Assembly: GCA_963696625.1 (NCBI GenBank)
Contig: CAVOKZ010000007.1
Coordinates: 102,705-166,704 of the forward strand
Direction: 5' to 3'
DNA from: JAWVFN01 sp963696625
GTDB lineage: Bacteria; Actinomycetota; Thermoleophilia; Solirubrobacterales; 70-9
Length of the DNA: 64,000 bases
Position 1 is the stretch's first letter. Each line of letters starts with the position of its first letter. A program made the position numbers and the translations under genes. A model generated the notes under the pieces. The model was not told where the DNA came from. It did not search any database and was given only the letters and a program-made list of their open reading frames with translations. Below, in pieces: positions 34,573 to 42,677 of this stretch.

Positions 34573-36387
34573 CTAGTCGGCGTACAGCTGCTCGATCGCG
34601 GCCGCGTGCTTCTCGGCGACCGCGGCGCGCTTGACCTTCATCGTCGGCGTCAGCTCGCCGCCCTCCTGCGAGAGGTCTTGCGGCAGGATCGCGAACTTCT
34701 TGACCTGCTCGGCGCGAGCGAACTTCTCGTTGACCGAATCGACGTGCTGCTGGATCATCTCGCGCATCTCGGGCCGCTCGGCGATCTGCGCCGGGTCGGC
34801 GGGCCAGCCCTTCTCCTCGGCGAGCTTCGCGACCTCCTCGGGGTCGAGGGTGACGAGCGCGACCAGGTAGGGGCGGCGGTCGCCGACGACCACGCACTCC
34901 GAGACCCACTGGCTCTGCTTGATCTCGGCCTCGAGGTTTGCGGGGGTGACGTTCTTGCCGCCCGCGGTGATGATGATGTCCTTCTTGCGGCCGGTGATCT
35001 TGACGTAGCCCTCGGAGTCCATCTCGCCGATGTCGCCGGTGCGGAGCCAGCCGTCGACGAGGGCCTCCTTGGTCGCTTCCTCGTTCTTGTAGTAGCCCTG
35101 GAACACGTTCGCGCCCTTGACCAGGATCTCGCCGTCGTCGGCGATCCTGATCTCGCAATCCTCGAACGGCTTGCCGATCGTGCCGAACTTGAAATGCTCG
35201 GGCGTCGCGATCGTCGCCGCGGTCGAGGTCTCGGTCATGCCCCAGCCCTCGACCACCGTGACTCCCGCCGCGTCGAAGAAGCGCAGGATCTCGGGGTTGA
35301 TCGGCGCCGCGCCCGAGACCGCGAGGTGCAGGCGGCCGCCGAACAGGCCACGGATCTTGGAGAGCACCTGCTTGTCGGCGAAGTCGAACTGCCGCTTGAG
35401 CAGCCAGCCGATCCGCTTGCCGGCGCGCTCGCGCTCGCGCACCTTCTTGCCGGTGCCGACCGCCCAGTTGAAGATCACCTTCTTCAGCCCGCCGTCCTTC
35501 TCGACCTGCGAGGTCGCGGCGGTGTAGATCTTCTCGAAGATCCGCGGCACCGAGGGGAGGTAGGTCGGCTTGACCTCGGAGAGGTTGGGGAGGATCTTCA
35601 GCGAGTCGCGCTCCCAGTAAGCGAGCGTCGCGCCGAGGTCGAAGCTGCCGAGCTGGATCAGCAGCGCGAAGGAGTGGGCGAGGGGGAGGTAGAGGTAGGT
35701 CAGCTCGTCGTCGCGCATCACGCTGACCTTGTGGACCATGTCGAGCATCGAGCGGTAGTTGCCCTGGGAGATCACGCACCCCTTCGGCGGCCCGGTCGTT
35801 CCCGACGTGTAGATGATCGTGCAGATGTCGTCGGTGCTCACCGACGTGTAGCGCTGCTCCCACTCGGAGGCGTCGTGCTTACGGCCGCGCTCGGCGAGCT
35901 CGTCCATCGAGATCGCGCCGTCCGAAGCGCCGGTCATGCGGATCACGTGCTCGAGCTTCGGGCACTGGTCGCGGATCTCGACGATCTTGGCGAGTTGCTC
36001 GTCGTCCTCGACGATCACGGCCTTGGCGTCAGAGTTCTCGAGGACGTACTGGCACTCCTCGGGCGAGTTGGTCTGGTAGATCGGGACCACGGTGGCGCCG
36101 GCCGAGAGCGCCGCGAAGTCGAAGTAGGTCCACTCGGGGCGGGTGTTGGCGAGGATCGAGACCTTGTCCCCCTTCGAGATCCCGAGGTCGATGAGGCCGA
36201 GCGAGAGGTCGCGGACGACCTCGCCGACCTCCGCGTAGGTCTTGGTGACCCACTGGCCGGACTCGTCCTTGAACATGATGGCCGGCTTTGACCCGTGCTT
36301 TAAGGCCGCGAGCGGCAGCAGGTCGGCGGTCGTTTTGGCGCCGGTCGCCGAGTCGGTGGCCGAGCGTTCGAGCGTTGCAGTTTCCAA
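34573..36387 (-). CDS. Long-chain acyl-CoA synthetase (AMP-forming)
   Basis: A 604-residue adenylate-forming enzyme that activates fatty acids with ATP and CoA. It shows YTSGTTGPPKGCVIS (P-loop), GWGMTETS, the LRTGDIGEMD motif, GRKKDIIITAGGKNVTP and a C-terminal lysine in ELTPTMKVKRAAV. It resembles the FadD15-type soluble enzymes of Actinobacteria. The start is TTG at 36387 with a strong GGAGGAAGGAGAGG upstream, and TATACT on the same strand at 36439-36444 could be its -10 box. Confidence 0.93.
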   Translation of the reverse strand: METATLERSATDSATGAKTTADLLPLAALKHGSKPAIMFKDESGQWVTKTYAEVGEVVRDLSLGLIDLGISKGDKVSILANTRPEWTYFDFAALSAGATVVPIYQTNSPEECQYVLENSDAKAVIVEDDEQLAKIVEIRDQCPKLEHVIRMTGASDGAISMDELAERGRKHDASEWEQRYTSVSTDDICTIIYTSGTTGPPKGCVISQGNYRSMLDMVHKVSVMRDDELTYLYLPLAHSFALLIQLGSFDLGATLAYWERDSLKILPNLSEVKPTYLPSVPRIFEKIYTAATSQVEKDGGLKKVIFNWAVGTGKKVRERERAGKRIGWLLKRQFDFADKQVLSKIRGLFGGRLHLAVSGAAPINPEILRFFDAAGVTVVEGWGMTETSTAATIATPEHFKFGTIGKPFEDCEIRIADDGEILVKGANVFQGYYKNEEATKEALVDGWLRTGDIGEMDSEGYVKITGRKKDIIITAGGKNVTPANLEAEIKQSQWVSECVVVGDRRPYLVALVTLDPEEVAKLAEEKGWPADPAQIAERPEMREMIQQHVDSVNEKFARAEQVKKFAILPQDLSQEGGELTPTMKVKRAAVAEKHAAAIEQLYAD

Positions 36388-36460
36388 GCCTCTCCTTCCT
36401 CCGGGGTTCTCAGAGGTCGCGGCCTTTGCCGCCAGGAGAGTATATGAACAGTGGTCCCGT

Positions 36461-36670
36461 CTAGACGGCGGCCCGCTGCCGCGGTGGAGCCTGGATGCGG
36501 CGCATCGAGGAGACGAACAGCGTCTTGTCGATGCGACCGTGGAAGATTGGTACGTGCATCTCCATGCATTTGGAGATCACGTCTCGGCGCTTCATCTGCA
36601 ACTCGTCGGCGAGCTCGGTGGGCGTCAGGTGGACTGCCAAATGAGTCTCCTCCTCGATGCTGGTTGACAT
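36461..36670 (-). CDS. Small helix-turn-helix-like protein
   Basis: 69 residues. The middle, LTPTELADELQMKRRDVISK, then CMEMHVPIFHGRIDKTLF, looks like a short winged-helix or IF2-N-like helical module: a helix, a turn, a second helix and a short hairpin. The C-terminus is basic (RRIQAPPRQRAAV). ATG at 36670 is chosen because an ideal promoter ends 5 bases before it. DNA or RNA binding is likely, but the target is unknown. Confidence 0.6.
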   Translation of the reverse strand: MSTSIEEETHLAVHLTPTELADELQMKRRDVISKCMEMHVPIFHGRIDKTLFVSSMRRIQAPPRQRAAV

Positions 36671-36675
36671 GGAGA

Positions 36676-36703
36676 TGTATATCGCGCCGGGCTGACGTGT
36701 CAA
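36676..36703 (-). promoter_or_regulatory. Sigma70-type promoter, probably leaderless
   Basis: TTGACA (36698-36703) and TATACA (36676-36681), read on the minus strand, are 16 bases apart. The ATG at 36670 lies 5 bases beyond the -10 box, so transcription should begin at or next to the start codon. Confidence 0.7.
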
Positions 36704-36710
36704 GCAATTT

Positions 36711-36727
36711 CCCCGCAAGTTGCGGGG
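36711..36727. terminator. Hairpin after the Nif3-family gene
   Basis: CCCCGCA pairs with TGCGGGG over AGT. It lies 13 bases past the end of the minus-strand Nif3-family gene and just upstream of the -35 box of the next. It has little T-run, so it is a candidate terminator only. Confidence 0.45.
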
Positions 36728-36739
36728 TTGCCGCCGGAG

Positions 36740-37501
36740 CTAGACCGGGTTCGGAACCTCGATGAAGCGGTGCTCGACGCCGAACTTCTCGCCGATCATC
36801 TCGCCCAGCCGCCGGATTCCGAAGGTCTCCGTCGCGTGGTGCCCGGCGGCCAGGAAGTGGATTCCGTTCTCGCGGGCGCTCGCCCGCGCCGGCTCGTTGG
36901 GCTCGCCCGTGATCAGCGCGTCGAGGCCGAGGGCCGCGGCCTCCTCGACGTAGGAGGCGCCGCCGCCCGACAGCACGCCGACCCCGCGGACCTCCGCCGG
37001 CCCCGACTCGAAGACGAGCGGGTCTCGCCCGGTCAGCTTCGCGACGCGCGAGGAGAGCTCTTCGGGAGAGATGGCGTCTGGAGGAACGCCGATCGCGCCG
37101 ACCGGCCGGCCGCCGGCTCCGCCGAAGCCGCCGGTTCGCTCGAGGCCGAGCCCTTCGCAGATCAGCGCGTTGTTTCCGATCTCGGCGTGGGCGTCGAGCG
37201 GCAGGTGGTAGCCGCAGACCGAGATCCCGGCGCCGAGCACGCTCCGCAGGCGCTCGGCGAGGGCCGGGGTCAGCGCCCGCGAGCCCCGGTCCCAGAACAG
37301 GCCGTGGTGGACGACGACCAGCTCGGCGCTTCCGTCGGCCGCCGCCTGCAGCAGCTCGAGGTTCGCCGACACGCCGCTGACGACGCGCTCGACATCCTCC
37401 GCGCCCGGCACCTGGAGGCCGTTGGGGCAGTAGTCGTCGAATTCTCCGATCGTGAGCAGCGCGTCGCAGAACGACACGATCTCGTCTCGGTCGGCGGACA
37501 T
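36740..37501 (-). CDS. Nif3-like dinuclear metal centre protein
   Basis: A 253-residue member of the Nif3/YbgI family, with the metal-binding VVVHHGLFWD segment near residue 65 and GHHATETFGIRRLGE near the C-terminus. These hexameric proteins bind two metals; some have GTP cyclohydrolase I type 2 activity but the cellular role is not settled. The start is ATG at 37501, giving MSADRDEIVSFCDALLTIGE. It is divergent from the 79-residue protein at 37533. Confidence 0.88.
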   Translation of the reverse strand: MSADRDEIVSFCDALLTIGEFDDYCPNGLQVPGAEDVERVVSGVSANLELLQAAADGSAELVVVHHGLFWDRGSRALTPALAERLRSVLGAGISVCGYHLPLDAHAEIGNNALICEGLGLERTGGFGGAGGRPVGAIGVPPDAISPEELSSRVAKLTGRDPLVFESGPAEVRGVGVLSGGGASYVEEAAALGLDALITGEPNEPARASARENGIHFLAAGHHATETFGIRRLGEMIGEKFGVEHRFIEVPNPV

Positions 37502-37532
37502 GGCCTCCAGCCTAGGCAAATACCATGGCCCG

Positions 37533-37772
37533 ATGGCTGCGCCTGACCAGAGTTTCCTCGAGTCGCTGATGGACACCGACCTCTACTCGATGGGCGCGTT
37601 CTTCAGCGATCAGCACCCCGATCTCGTCGACGAGGTCGTCGCCCGCGCCGAGGCGATCGAGGGGGCCGGCCTCGAGACCTGGGCGAAGCAGAGCGAGATC
37701 TCGGTCGAGGAGGCGTACCGGACGCTGCTCACCGGCCTCGCGGTGCGCTACTACAAGGCCGTCGCCGGGTGA
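37533..37772 (+). CDS. Small acidic protein upstream of a DsbA-like gene
   Basis: 79 residues, predicted mostly helical (FLESLMDTDLYSMGAFFSDQ; ETWAKQSEISVEEAYRTLLT). No domain is recognised. The ATG at 37533 lies 31 bases from the divergent Nif3-family start. Its TGA overlaps the GTG of the next gene, so it is probably co-translated with the thiol-redox protein. Confidence 0.6.
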   Translation: MAAPDQSFLESLMDTDLYSMGAFFSDQHPDLVDEVVARAEAIEGAGLETWAKQSEISVEEAYRTLLTGLAVRYYKAVAG

Positions 37773-38491
37773 GCGAAGAAGCGCCGCGCCGCCGTCCCCG
37801 ACTCGTCGGGGTGATCGTCCTCGTGCTGGCCGTTGGCGCCCTGCTGGCGCTGGTCGCGAGCATCTCGCTCGACGACAGCGCCGACAAGCCGATCGAGATC
37901 ACCGGCGCCGGCGAGGTCCAGGAGCTGATGGGGGGCATCCACCAGAGCGCCGCCACGCTGGGGTCGCCCGACGCCCCCGTGACGATCGACTTCTTCAACG
38001 ACCTCCAGTGCACGTTCTGCGCCGACTATCAGCTCGAGGTCGTGCCGAAGCTGGTCGAGGACCTCGTGCGGCCGGGCGAGGCGACGCTCGTCTACCGGCA
38101 CTTCCCGCTCGGCGACAAGGCGGAGGAGCAGGCCGACTTCGGCGCCCTCGCCGCCGGCAACCAGGACTACGAGTGGCAGTTCGCCCAGCTCTTCTACATC
38201 AACCAGGACGAGGTCAAACCGGCGCGCGGTGTCGACGAGGACTTCCTCGAGCGGGTCGCGGCCGCGGTGCTCGAGATGGACCAGGGCCAGTGGCGCAGTG
38301 ACTACGAGAAGATCGCCGCCGGTGACGACGAGGCCGCGAACGAGACGCTCGCCAACGACGAACAGCTCGAGCTCGACCTGGGGCTCCCGGCCGAGCCGGC
38401 CGTCGTCGTGACCGGGGCGAACGGCGTTCGCCAGCTCGAGCAACGGCCTTCGGCCGAGGAGATCGAAGCCGCCGTCGACGAGGTGAGCTGA
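37769..38491 (+). CDS. DsbA-family thiol-disulfide oxidoreductase, membrane-anchored
   Basis: 240 residues. A basic start and one membrane helix (LVGVIVLVLAVGALLALVAS, about 11-30) place the rest outside the cell. The thioredoxin-like domain starts near DAPVTIDFFNDLQCTFCADY, with the active site C81-TF-C84. YRHFPLGDKAEEQADFGALA and the C-terminal PAVVVTGANGVRQL fit DsbA-like proteins with an inserted helical domain. The expected role is disulfide formation in exported proteins. The start is GTG, overlapping the small gene before it. Confidence 0.9.
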   Translation: MSEEAPRRRPRLVGVIVLVLAVGALLALVASISLDDSADKPIEITGAGEVQELMGGIHQSAATLGSPDAPVTIDFFNDLQCTFCADYQLEVVPKLVEDLVRPGEATLVYRHFPLGDKAEEQADFGALAAGNQDYEWQFAQLFYINQDEVKPARGVDEDFLERVAAAVLEMDQGQWRSDYEKIAAGDDEAANETLANDEQLELDLGLPAEPAVVVTGANGVRQLEQRPSAEEIEAAVDEVS

Positions 38492-38524
38492 GCTTGTCCT
38501 GCCTCTCTATCCTTCGCTCCTCTT

Positions 38525-38598
38525 CGGGGCGTGGCGCAGCCTGGTAGCGCGCACCGTTCGGGTCGGTGAGGTCCCCGGTTCAAATCCGGGCGCCCCGA
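38525..38598 (+). tRNA. tRNA-Pro (anticodon CGG)
   Basis: The acceptor stem CGGGGCG pairs with CGCCCCG, with discriminator A. The D arm (GGCGCAGCCTGGTAGCGC region), the anticodon stem CACCG/CGGTG around the loop TTCGGGT, and the T arm GGTTCAAATCC region are all complete. The anticodon CGG reads CCG. CCA is not encoded. Confidence 0.95.
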
Positions 38599-38631
38599 TT
38601 GAGTCTTCACCCACCACTACCGTCCCCGGTA

Positions 38632-38865
38632 ATGGATCTCCCGTGCAGCGGCAGCGATCAACGCGGCCGCGAGATTGTGCTCACGCCCGAGCGGTGGGGG
38701 ACACATCATCGACGGGCCGGCATCCTGAGCCTCGAGGCGCATCAGGACGATGTCATGCGCGCACTCGAAGCCCCGAGCCATGCCGCTCCCGGCCGCGAGC
38801 CCGACGAGGAGTGGTTCAACGTCGCTGACGCCGGTCCGAGCCGGCCTGTCGCATTCAAGACCTGA
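38632..38865 (+). pseudogene. Truncated nuclease-like (PBECR-type) fragment
   Basis: A 77-codon frame contains GREIVLTPERWGTHHRRAGI and PGREPDEEWFNVADAG. This recalls small barnase/RelE-like proteins whose pattern is LTxERWxHI ... V ... EWFY. The central HPE-type motif is degraded and the C-terminus ends inside a REP-like repeat (RPVAFKT is encoded by the repeat). It is probably a remnant interrupted by the repeat. Confidence 0.45.
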
Positions 38866-38867
38866 CC
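38851..38867. repeat. REP-like half-site, left of the toxin-antitoxin pair
   Basis: GCATTCAAGACCTGACC is identical to 39511-39527, the right arm of the full palindrome on the other side of the toxin-antitoxin genes. It follows the nuclease-like remnant directly. Confidence 0.75.
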
Positions 38868-38927
38868 CCATTTGTCGCCTGATCGGCAGCTGCCTGGCAG
38901 GGTGCATCTGGTTAGAATTATGGTCAG

Positions 38928-39179
38928 ATGAGGAGCGTGCCCCTCACAACTGCGAAGGCGAAGCTCTCCGAGTTGATCGATGCCGTGGAGAATGAGCATG
39001 AACGCCTGGCCGTCACCCGCCGGGGAAGCACCGCCGCCGTGCTGATCAACGAGGACGATCTCGAATCGCTCGAGGAAACCGTCGCGATCCTCCAGGACGA
39101 GGAGCTGGCAGGTTCCGTGCGCCGCTCGCGCGCGGAGTCCGCGCAGGGAAAGCGCTCACGGCTGGAAAGACCCGAATAG
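38928..39179 (+). CDS. Type II antitoxin, Phd/YefM family
   Basis: An 83-residue antitoxin. MRSVPLTTAKAKLSELIDAV is the typical DNA-binding N-terminus and VTRRGSTAAVLINEDDLESL the conserved strand-loop. The C-terminal half would wrap the toxin and is charged and helical. Family members bind the toxin and repress their own operon. The RelE-like partner follows. The locus lies between two copies of a REP-like sequence. Confidence 0.9.
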   Translation: MRSVPLTTAKAKLSELIDAVENEHERLAVTRRGSTAAVLINEDDLESLEETVAILQDEELAGSVRRSRAESAQGKRSRLERPE

Positions 39180-39220
39180 CGGGAGCCGGGGAACCGCCCT
39201 ACGACGTCGAGACGACGCCG

Positions 39221-39460
39221 GTGGGGCGACGCCACCTTGACCGTCTACCGGAGCGGGTCCGCGGCGCAGTCCTCGCCGTAGTCTTCGACTCGATCGCGAT
39301 CAACCCGCATCGCGCCGGCAAGCCGCTCCGGGGTGAGCTCGAGGGACTTCACTCGGCACGGCGAGGGGACTTCCGGGTGATCTACGAGATTCTCGAGGAA
39401 GCGCGAGTCGTGGTGATTCACCGTGCCGCCCACCGCGCCGACGTCTATCGGCCGCGGTGA
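39221..39460 (+). CDS. RelE/ParE-family toxin, start codon uncertain
   Basis: From GTG at 39221 the frame gives 79 residues with LDRLPERVRGAVLAVVFDSI, NPHRAGKPLRGELEGLHSAR, GDFRVIYEI and VVIHRAAHRADVYRP. This is the RelE/ParE fold, which acts as a ribosome-dependent mRNA interferase or a gyrase poison. Family-like residues continue upstream in frame (PYDVETTPVGRRHL from about 39197), but there is no ATG, GTG or TTG there. The natural start is thus lost, non-canonical or altered by a frame error, and the toxin may be inactive. Confidence 0.75.
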   Translation: MGRRHLDRLPERVRGAVLAVVFDSIAINPHRAGKPLRGELEGLHSARRGDFRVIYEILEEARVVVIHRAAHRADVYRPR

Positions 39461-39474
39461 CTCGGGATGCACAG

Positions 39475-39527
39475 GGTCAGGTCTTGCATCCGACATTCAC
39501 GCGGCCGGTTGCATTCAAGACCTGACC
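39475..39527. repeat. REP-like palindrome, right of the toxin-antitoxin pair
   Basis: GGTCAGGTCTTG pairs perfectly over 12 bp with CAAGACCTGACC, and the interior has further pairing (GCA-CCG with CGG-TGC). This is the pattern of REP elements mobilised by RAYT transposases in other bacteria. No such transposase is in the window. A glycoside hydrolase remnant begins immediately after it. Confidence 0.75.
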
Positions 39528-39533
39528 ATCTGA

Positions 39534-40398
39534 GCCTTTACGACCGACCCCGATGACCCTGCGTATGCCTGGCCGGCCGACCTCGACCGCGCCGTCGCCG
39601 AGGCCGCAGCCAACGGGATGCAGATCTCGATCAGGATCCTCGGAACGCCGCGCTGGGCGAACGGCGGCCGCAACGCGCGCTTCGTGCCGGCGAACCCGAG
39701 CGACTACGCCGACTTCGCGGTCGCGACCGCGAAGCGCTATCCGAGCGTCCGGCTGTGGAGCGTCTGGGGCGAGCCCAACCGCGAATCGATGTTCGGGCCG
39801 CTGACTCCGTCCCCGGTCAAGGGTCCGCTCAACGCCGCCCAGCAGGTGGCGCCGCGCAACTACGCGATCCTCCTCGACACGACCTACGGGGCGCTGAAGG
39901 CGCTCAACCCGGCGAACCTGATCATCGGCGGCAACACCTTCAATTCGACGGGCACGAGGTTGATCCACCCATACCAGTGGATTCGGTACCTGACCCTCCC
40001 CCACGGGAGCCGGCCGCGGATGGACCTCTACGGCCACAACCCGTTCTGCTACCGCAAGCCGACTCTGAAGGCCCCGCCGTCACCGATGGGGCGCGTCGAC
40101 TTCTCGGATCTGCCCCGCTTCGGCAAGGCGATCGACCGCTACTTCCCCGGCCCGCGGCTGCGGTTCTTCCTCGCCGAGTGGGGCGTCGACGTTGGCACCG
40201 AAGTCGAAGGGCGATTCCGGGTCAAGTTCAAGACCCAGGCGAAGTGGATCCGCGCCGGGTACCGAATCGCCCGGACCTGGGATCGCATCTACACGCTCGG
40301 CTGGGTCCGTGCGATCGACACCGACATCAGCACGGGGGGGGCTGATGGACCAATTCGGCAACCCCAAGCGCGGCTACTCCGTATTCAAGGGCGCCTAG
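39534..40398 (+). pseudogene. Glycoside hydrolase-like remnant, 5'-truncated and frameshifted
   Basis: From 39534 a frame opens without a start codon and reads FTTDPDDPAYAWPADLDRAV, then ISIRILGTPRWANGG, VRLWSVWGEPN (acid residue in the position of a TIM-barrel general acid) and later FFLAEWGVD (possible nucleophile). This matches a clan-A type glycoside hydrolase barrel lacking its N-terminal strands. A run of eight G at 40334-40341 shifts the frame; with seven it would continue GLMDQFGNPKRGYSVFKGA to the stop at 40398. The REP-like element lies exactly at the truncation point. Confidence 0.7.
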
Positions 40399-40558
40399 TG
40401 GGTCGTCCAGGAACGTCGTGCCTGAAACGGCGAGACCCAGGCGCCGCCGGGCAAGGACGCAGGGAGCCGGAATGGCAGCGCCATTTCGGCGACCGAGGAC
40501 GCAGATCCGGCGGTGATCTGGGGCCGCCGTTTCGGGTGCGACGTTTCGGGACGGCCCA
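40399..40558. other. Noncoding spacer with two hairpins
   Basis: No credible gene. Two small inverted repeats are visible: AATGGC/GCCATT over AGC (near 40473-40487) and CAGATC/GATCTG (near 40502-40520). The stretch may be a further repeat element at the edge of the degraded patch. Confidence 0.35.
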
Positions 40559-41287
40559 CTAGGTCGCCTCGCCCTCGCCCGAGGACGACGGCGTACCTAG
40601 TTTCGGCGCGATCCACCGCGCCAGCGCGAGCAAGGCGAGAACGATCACCAGGCTCCCGATCAGCAGCGGGTCCGTTGCCGAAAGCGTGTCGAGGCGGCTG
40701 CCGAAATAGACGAAGATGGCGGTGATCGGCAGGTAGCCGGCGAACGTCGTCCACAGATAGCGCTTGAACGGCACGCGGGCGGCGCCGCAGATGTAACAGA
40801 CGATGCTGAACGGCATCAGCGGAAAGAGGCGGATGCCGAGCAGCAGCGATACGCCGCCGCCGTGAACGAGCTGTTCGCCGCGGCGCATGCGCTCCTCGCC
40901 GGCGAGCTTGTACAGCAGGGGTCGCGCCGCGTGCTGCCCGATCGCATAGCCGACGACCGCCGAGGCCATCCAGCCGAGCATAACCAGCGGCAGGGCGATC
41001 CAGAAGCCGTACGCATAGCCCGCGGCCGCGTTGAGGATCTCCGCCGGGTAGAAGACCACCGAGTGGATCAGCGCCAGTGCGACGACGATCAGCGCGCCGC
41101 CGGCGCCGAGGTCGTTGATCTCGCTCCGCATCGCCTCGGTGTCGCCCCGGACGGCGTAGGAGACCGCGTGGCGCAGCTCGGGGATCGCGAAGACGAGCGC
41201 GGCGGTGAGCACGATGCCGGTGATGGTGGTGGCGATCCCGGCCCAGCCGGGGACTGGTTCGGTTCGGCTGGACACGGGCGGAGACAC
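40559..41287 (-). CDS. TVP38/TMEM64 (VTT-domain) membrane protein
   Basis: A 242-residue multi-pass membrane protein. The VTT/SNARE-associated core is FYPAEILNAAAGYAYGFW, GYAIGQHAARPLL and the re-entrant segment LLLGIRLFPLMPFSIVCYIC with GAARVPFKRYLWTTFAGYLP. Family members are linked to phospholipid scrambling or envelope homeostasis. It starts at about 41287, divergent from the superoxide dismutase gene. Confidence 0.9.
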   Translation of the reverse strand: MSPPVSSRTEPVPGWAGIATTITGIVLTAALVFAIPELRHAVSYAVRGDTEAMRSEINDLGAGGALIVVALALIHSVVFYPAEILNAAAGYAYGFWIALPLVMLGWMASAVVGYAIGQHAARPLLYKLAGEERMRRGEQLVHGGGVSLLLGIRLFPLMPFSIVCYICGAARVPFKRYLWTTFAGYLPITAIFVYFGSRLDTLSATDPLLIGSLVIVLALLALARWIAPKLGTPSSSGEGEAT

Positions 41288-41372
41288 AGGCCAAGTATGG
41301 CCATAGGTAGTGTTTGGCCGACTGGGATACAGGACAAATCCCCAGACACCACCCAGCCCGTAAGGAGAACGA

Positions 41373-41975
41373 ATGGCCTACGAAGTCCCCCCGCTGCCCT
41401 ACGACTACAACGCGCTCGAGCCTCACATCGACGAGGCGACGATGAAGCTGCACCACGACAAGCATCACCAGGCGTACGTCGACAAGGCCAACGCGGCGCT
41501 CGAAGGCACCGAGTGGGCCGACAAGCCGGTCGAGGAGGTCCTCCGGAACCTCTCGAGCCTCGGCGACAAGGAGGCCGCGGTCCGCAACAACGCCGGCGGA
41601 CACGCCAACCACAGCTTCTTCTGGGAGATCATGTCCCCGGACGGTGGCGGTGAGCCCGACGGCGATCTCGCCGCGGCGATCAACGACAAGTTCGGCGATC
41701 TCGATTCGCTGAAGGAAGAGGTCAAGGCCGCGGGCGTGGGCCAGTTCGGCTCCGGCTGGGCATGGCTCGTACACGACGGCTCGGGTCTCGCGGTCACCTC
41801 GACCGCCAACCAGGATTCGCCGATCTCGGCCGGCCAGACCCCGCTTCTCGGCATCGACGTCTGGGAGCACGCCTACTACCTCAAGTACAAGAACGTCCGC
41901 CCCGACTACATCGACGCCTGGTGGAACGTCGTCAACTGGGCCAAGGTCGCGGAGCACTTCGCCTCGGCGAGCTGA
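41373..41975 (+). CDS. sodA: Superoxide dismutase, manganese type
   Basis: A 200-residue Fe/Mn-family dismutase. The metal ligands are His27 (MKLHHDKHH), His80 (GGHANHSFFW), Asp162 and His166 (GIDVWEHAYYL). Gln147 in STANQDSP is the second-sphere glutamine typical of the Mn form. AAGGAG precedes the ATG. Its stop overlaps a cupredoxin gene (TGATG), an uncommon partner. Confidence 0.95.
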   Translation: MAYEVPPLPYDYNALEPHIDEATMKLHHDKHHQAYVDKANAALEGTEWADKPVEEVLRNLSSLGDKEAAVRNNAGGHANHSFFWEIMSPDGGGEPDGDLAAAINDKFGDLDSLKEEVKAAGVGQFGSGWAWLVHDGSGLAVTSTANQDSPISAGQTPLLGIDVWEHAYYLKYKNVRPDYIDAWWNVVNWAKVAEHFASAS

Positions 41976-42631
41976 TGAGGCGGCTGGCGGGGATAGCGGC
42001 GCTATGCGCTGCGGTCCTCGCCGGCACCGCCGCGATCGCGTTGGGCGCCCCGGCGTCGATCACCAATGTCGGCGATACGTTCAGCGCGCCGACCTATGCG
42101 CACGATGCCGGGACGGTCGCTCAATACGTAAACGCCGGTGGCACCCATAACGTCACCGCCACCGCGAACGGGCCGGATGGGAAGGCGCTCTTCCGCAGCG
42201 CGACAATCAGCGGGGGCTCGACGCCGGTCAACGGCACCCAGTACCTCGCGCCCGGCAGCTACTCCTTCATCTGCACGATCCACCCGACGACGATGACCGG
42301 CAACCTGATCGTCGGTGCGGGCACGCCGCAGGCGCGCCCCAGTGTCACGGTCAAGATCCTCGACACGAAGCTGAAGTCGGTGCTCAAGAGAAAGCGGCTG
42401 AAGGTGAAGCTGACCGCGACGGGCTCGGGCAACGTCCCCTTCGACGCCTTCCTCGGCAAGAAGGCGATTTCCTCCCGCACCCAGGTCGACGCCCCGGGCA
42501 GCACGGTTCTGAAGCTGCCGCTGACGAAAAAGGGCCTGAAGGCGCTGGCCAAGAAGGCCACGGCAAAGGTCACGGTCAAGTCGTCGATCGACTTCGGCTC
42601 GCCTGCCACGGCCACGGCGAAGCTCAAGTAG
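41975..42631 (+). CDS. Exported cupredoxin-domain protein with complete copper site
   Basis: 218 residues: an N-terminal signal or anchor (LAGIAALCAAVLAGTAAIAL), then a plastocyanin-like domain with His58 (GGTHNV), Cys100, His103 and Met107 (SYSFICTIHPTTMTG), all type-1 copper ligands. A second half of about 105 residues is a beta-rich, lysine-rich domain ending in KLK. It is translationally coupled to superoxide dismutase, which suggests a joint oxidative-stress or electron-transfer role outside the membrane (inference). Confidence 0.85.
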   Translation: MRRLAGIAALCAAVLAGTAAIALGAPASITNVGDTFSAPTYAHDAGTVAQYVNAGGTHNVTATANGPDGKALFRSATISGGSTPVNGTQYLAPGSYSFICTIHPTTMTGNLIVGAGTPQARPSVTVKILDTKLKSVLKRKRLKVKLTATGSGNVPFDAFLGKKAISSRTQVDAPGSTVLKLPLTKKGLKALAKKATAKVTVKSSIDFGSPATATAKLK

Positions 42632-42677
42632 CTTTCGCCACCGCTACCCCACCCGGGAAGCGGTGTTGGAGAGCCAG

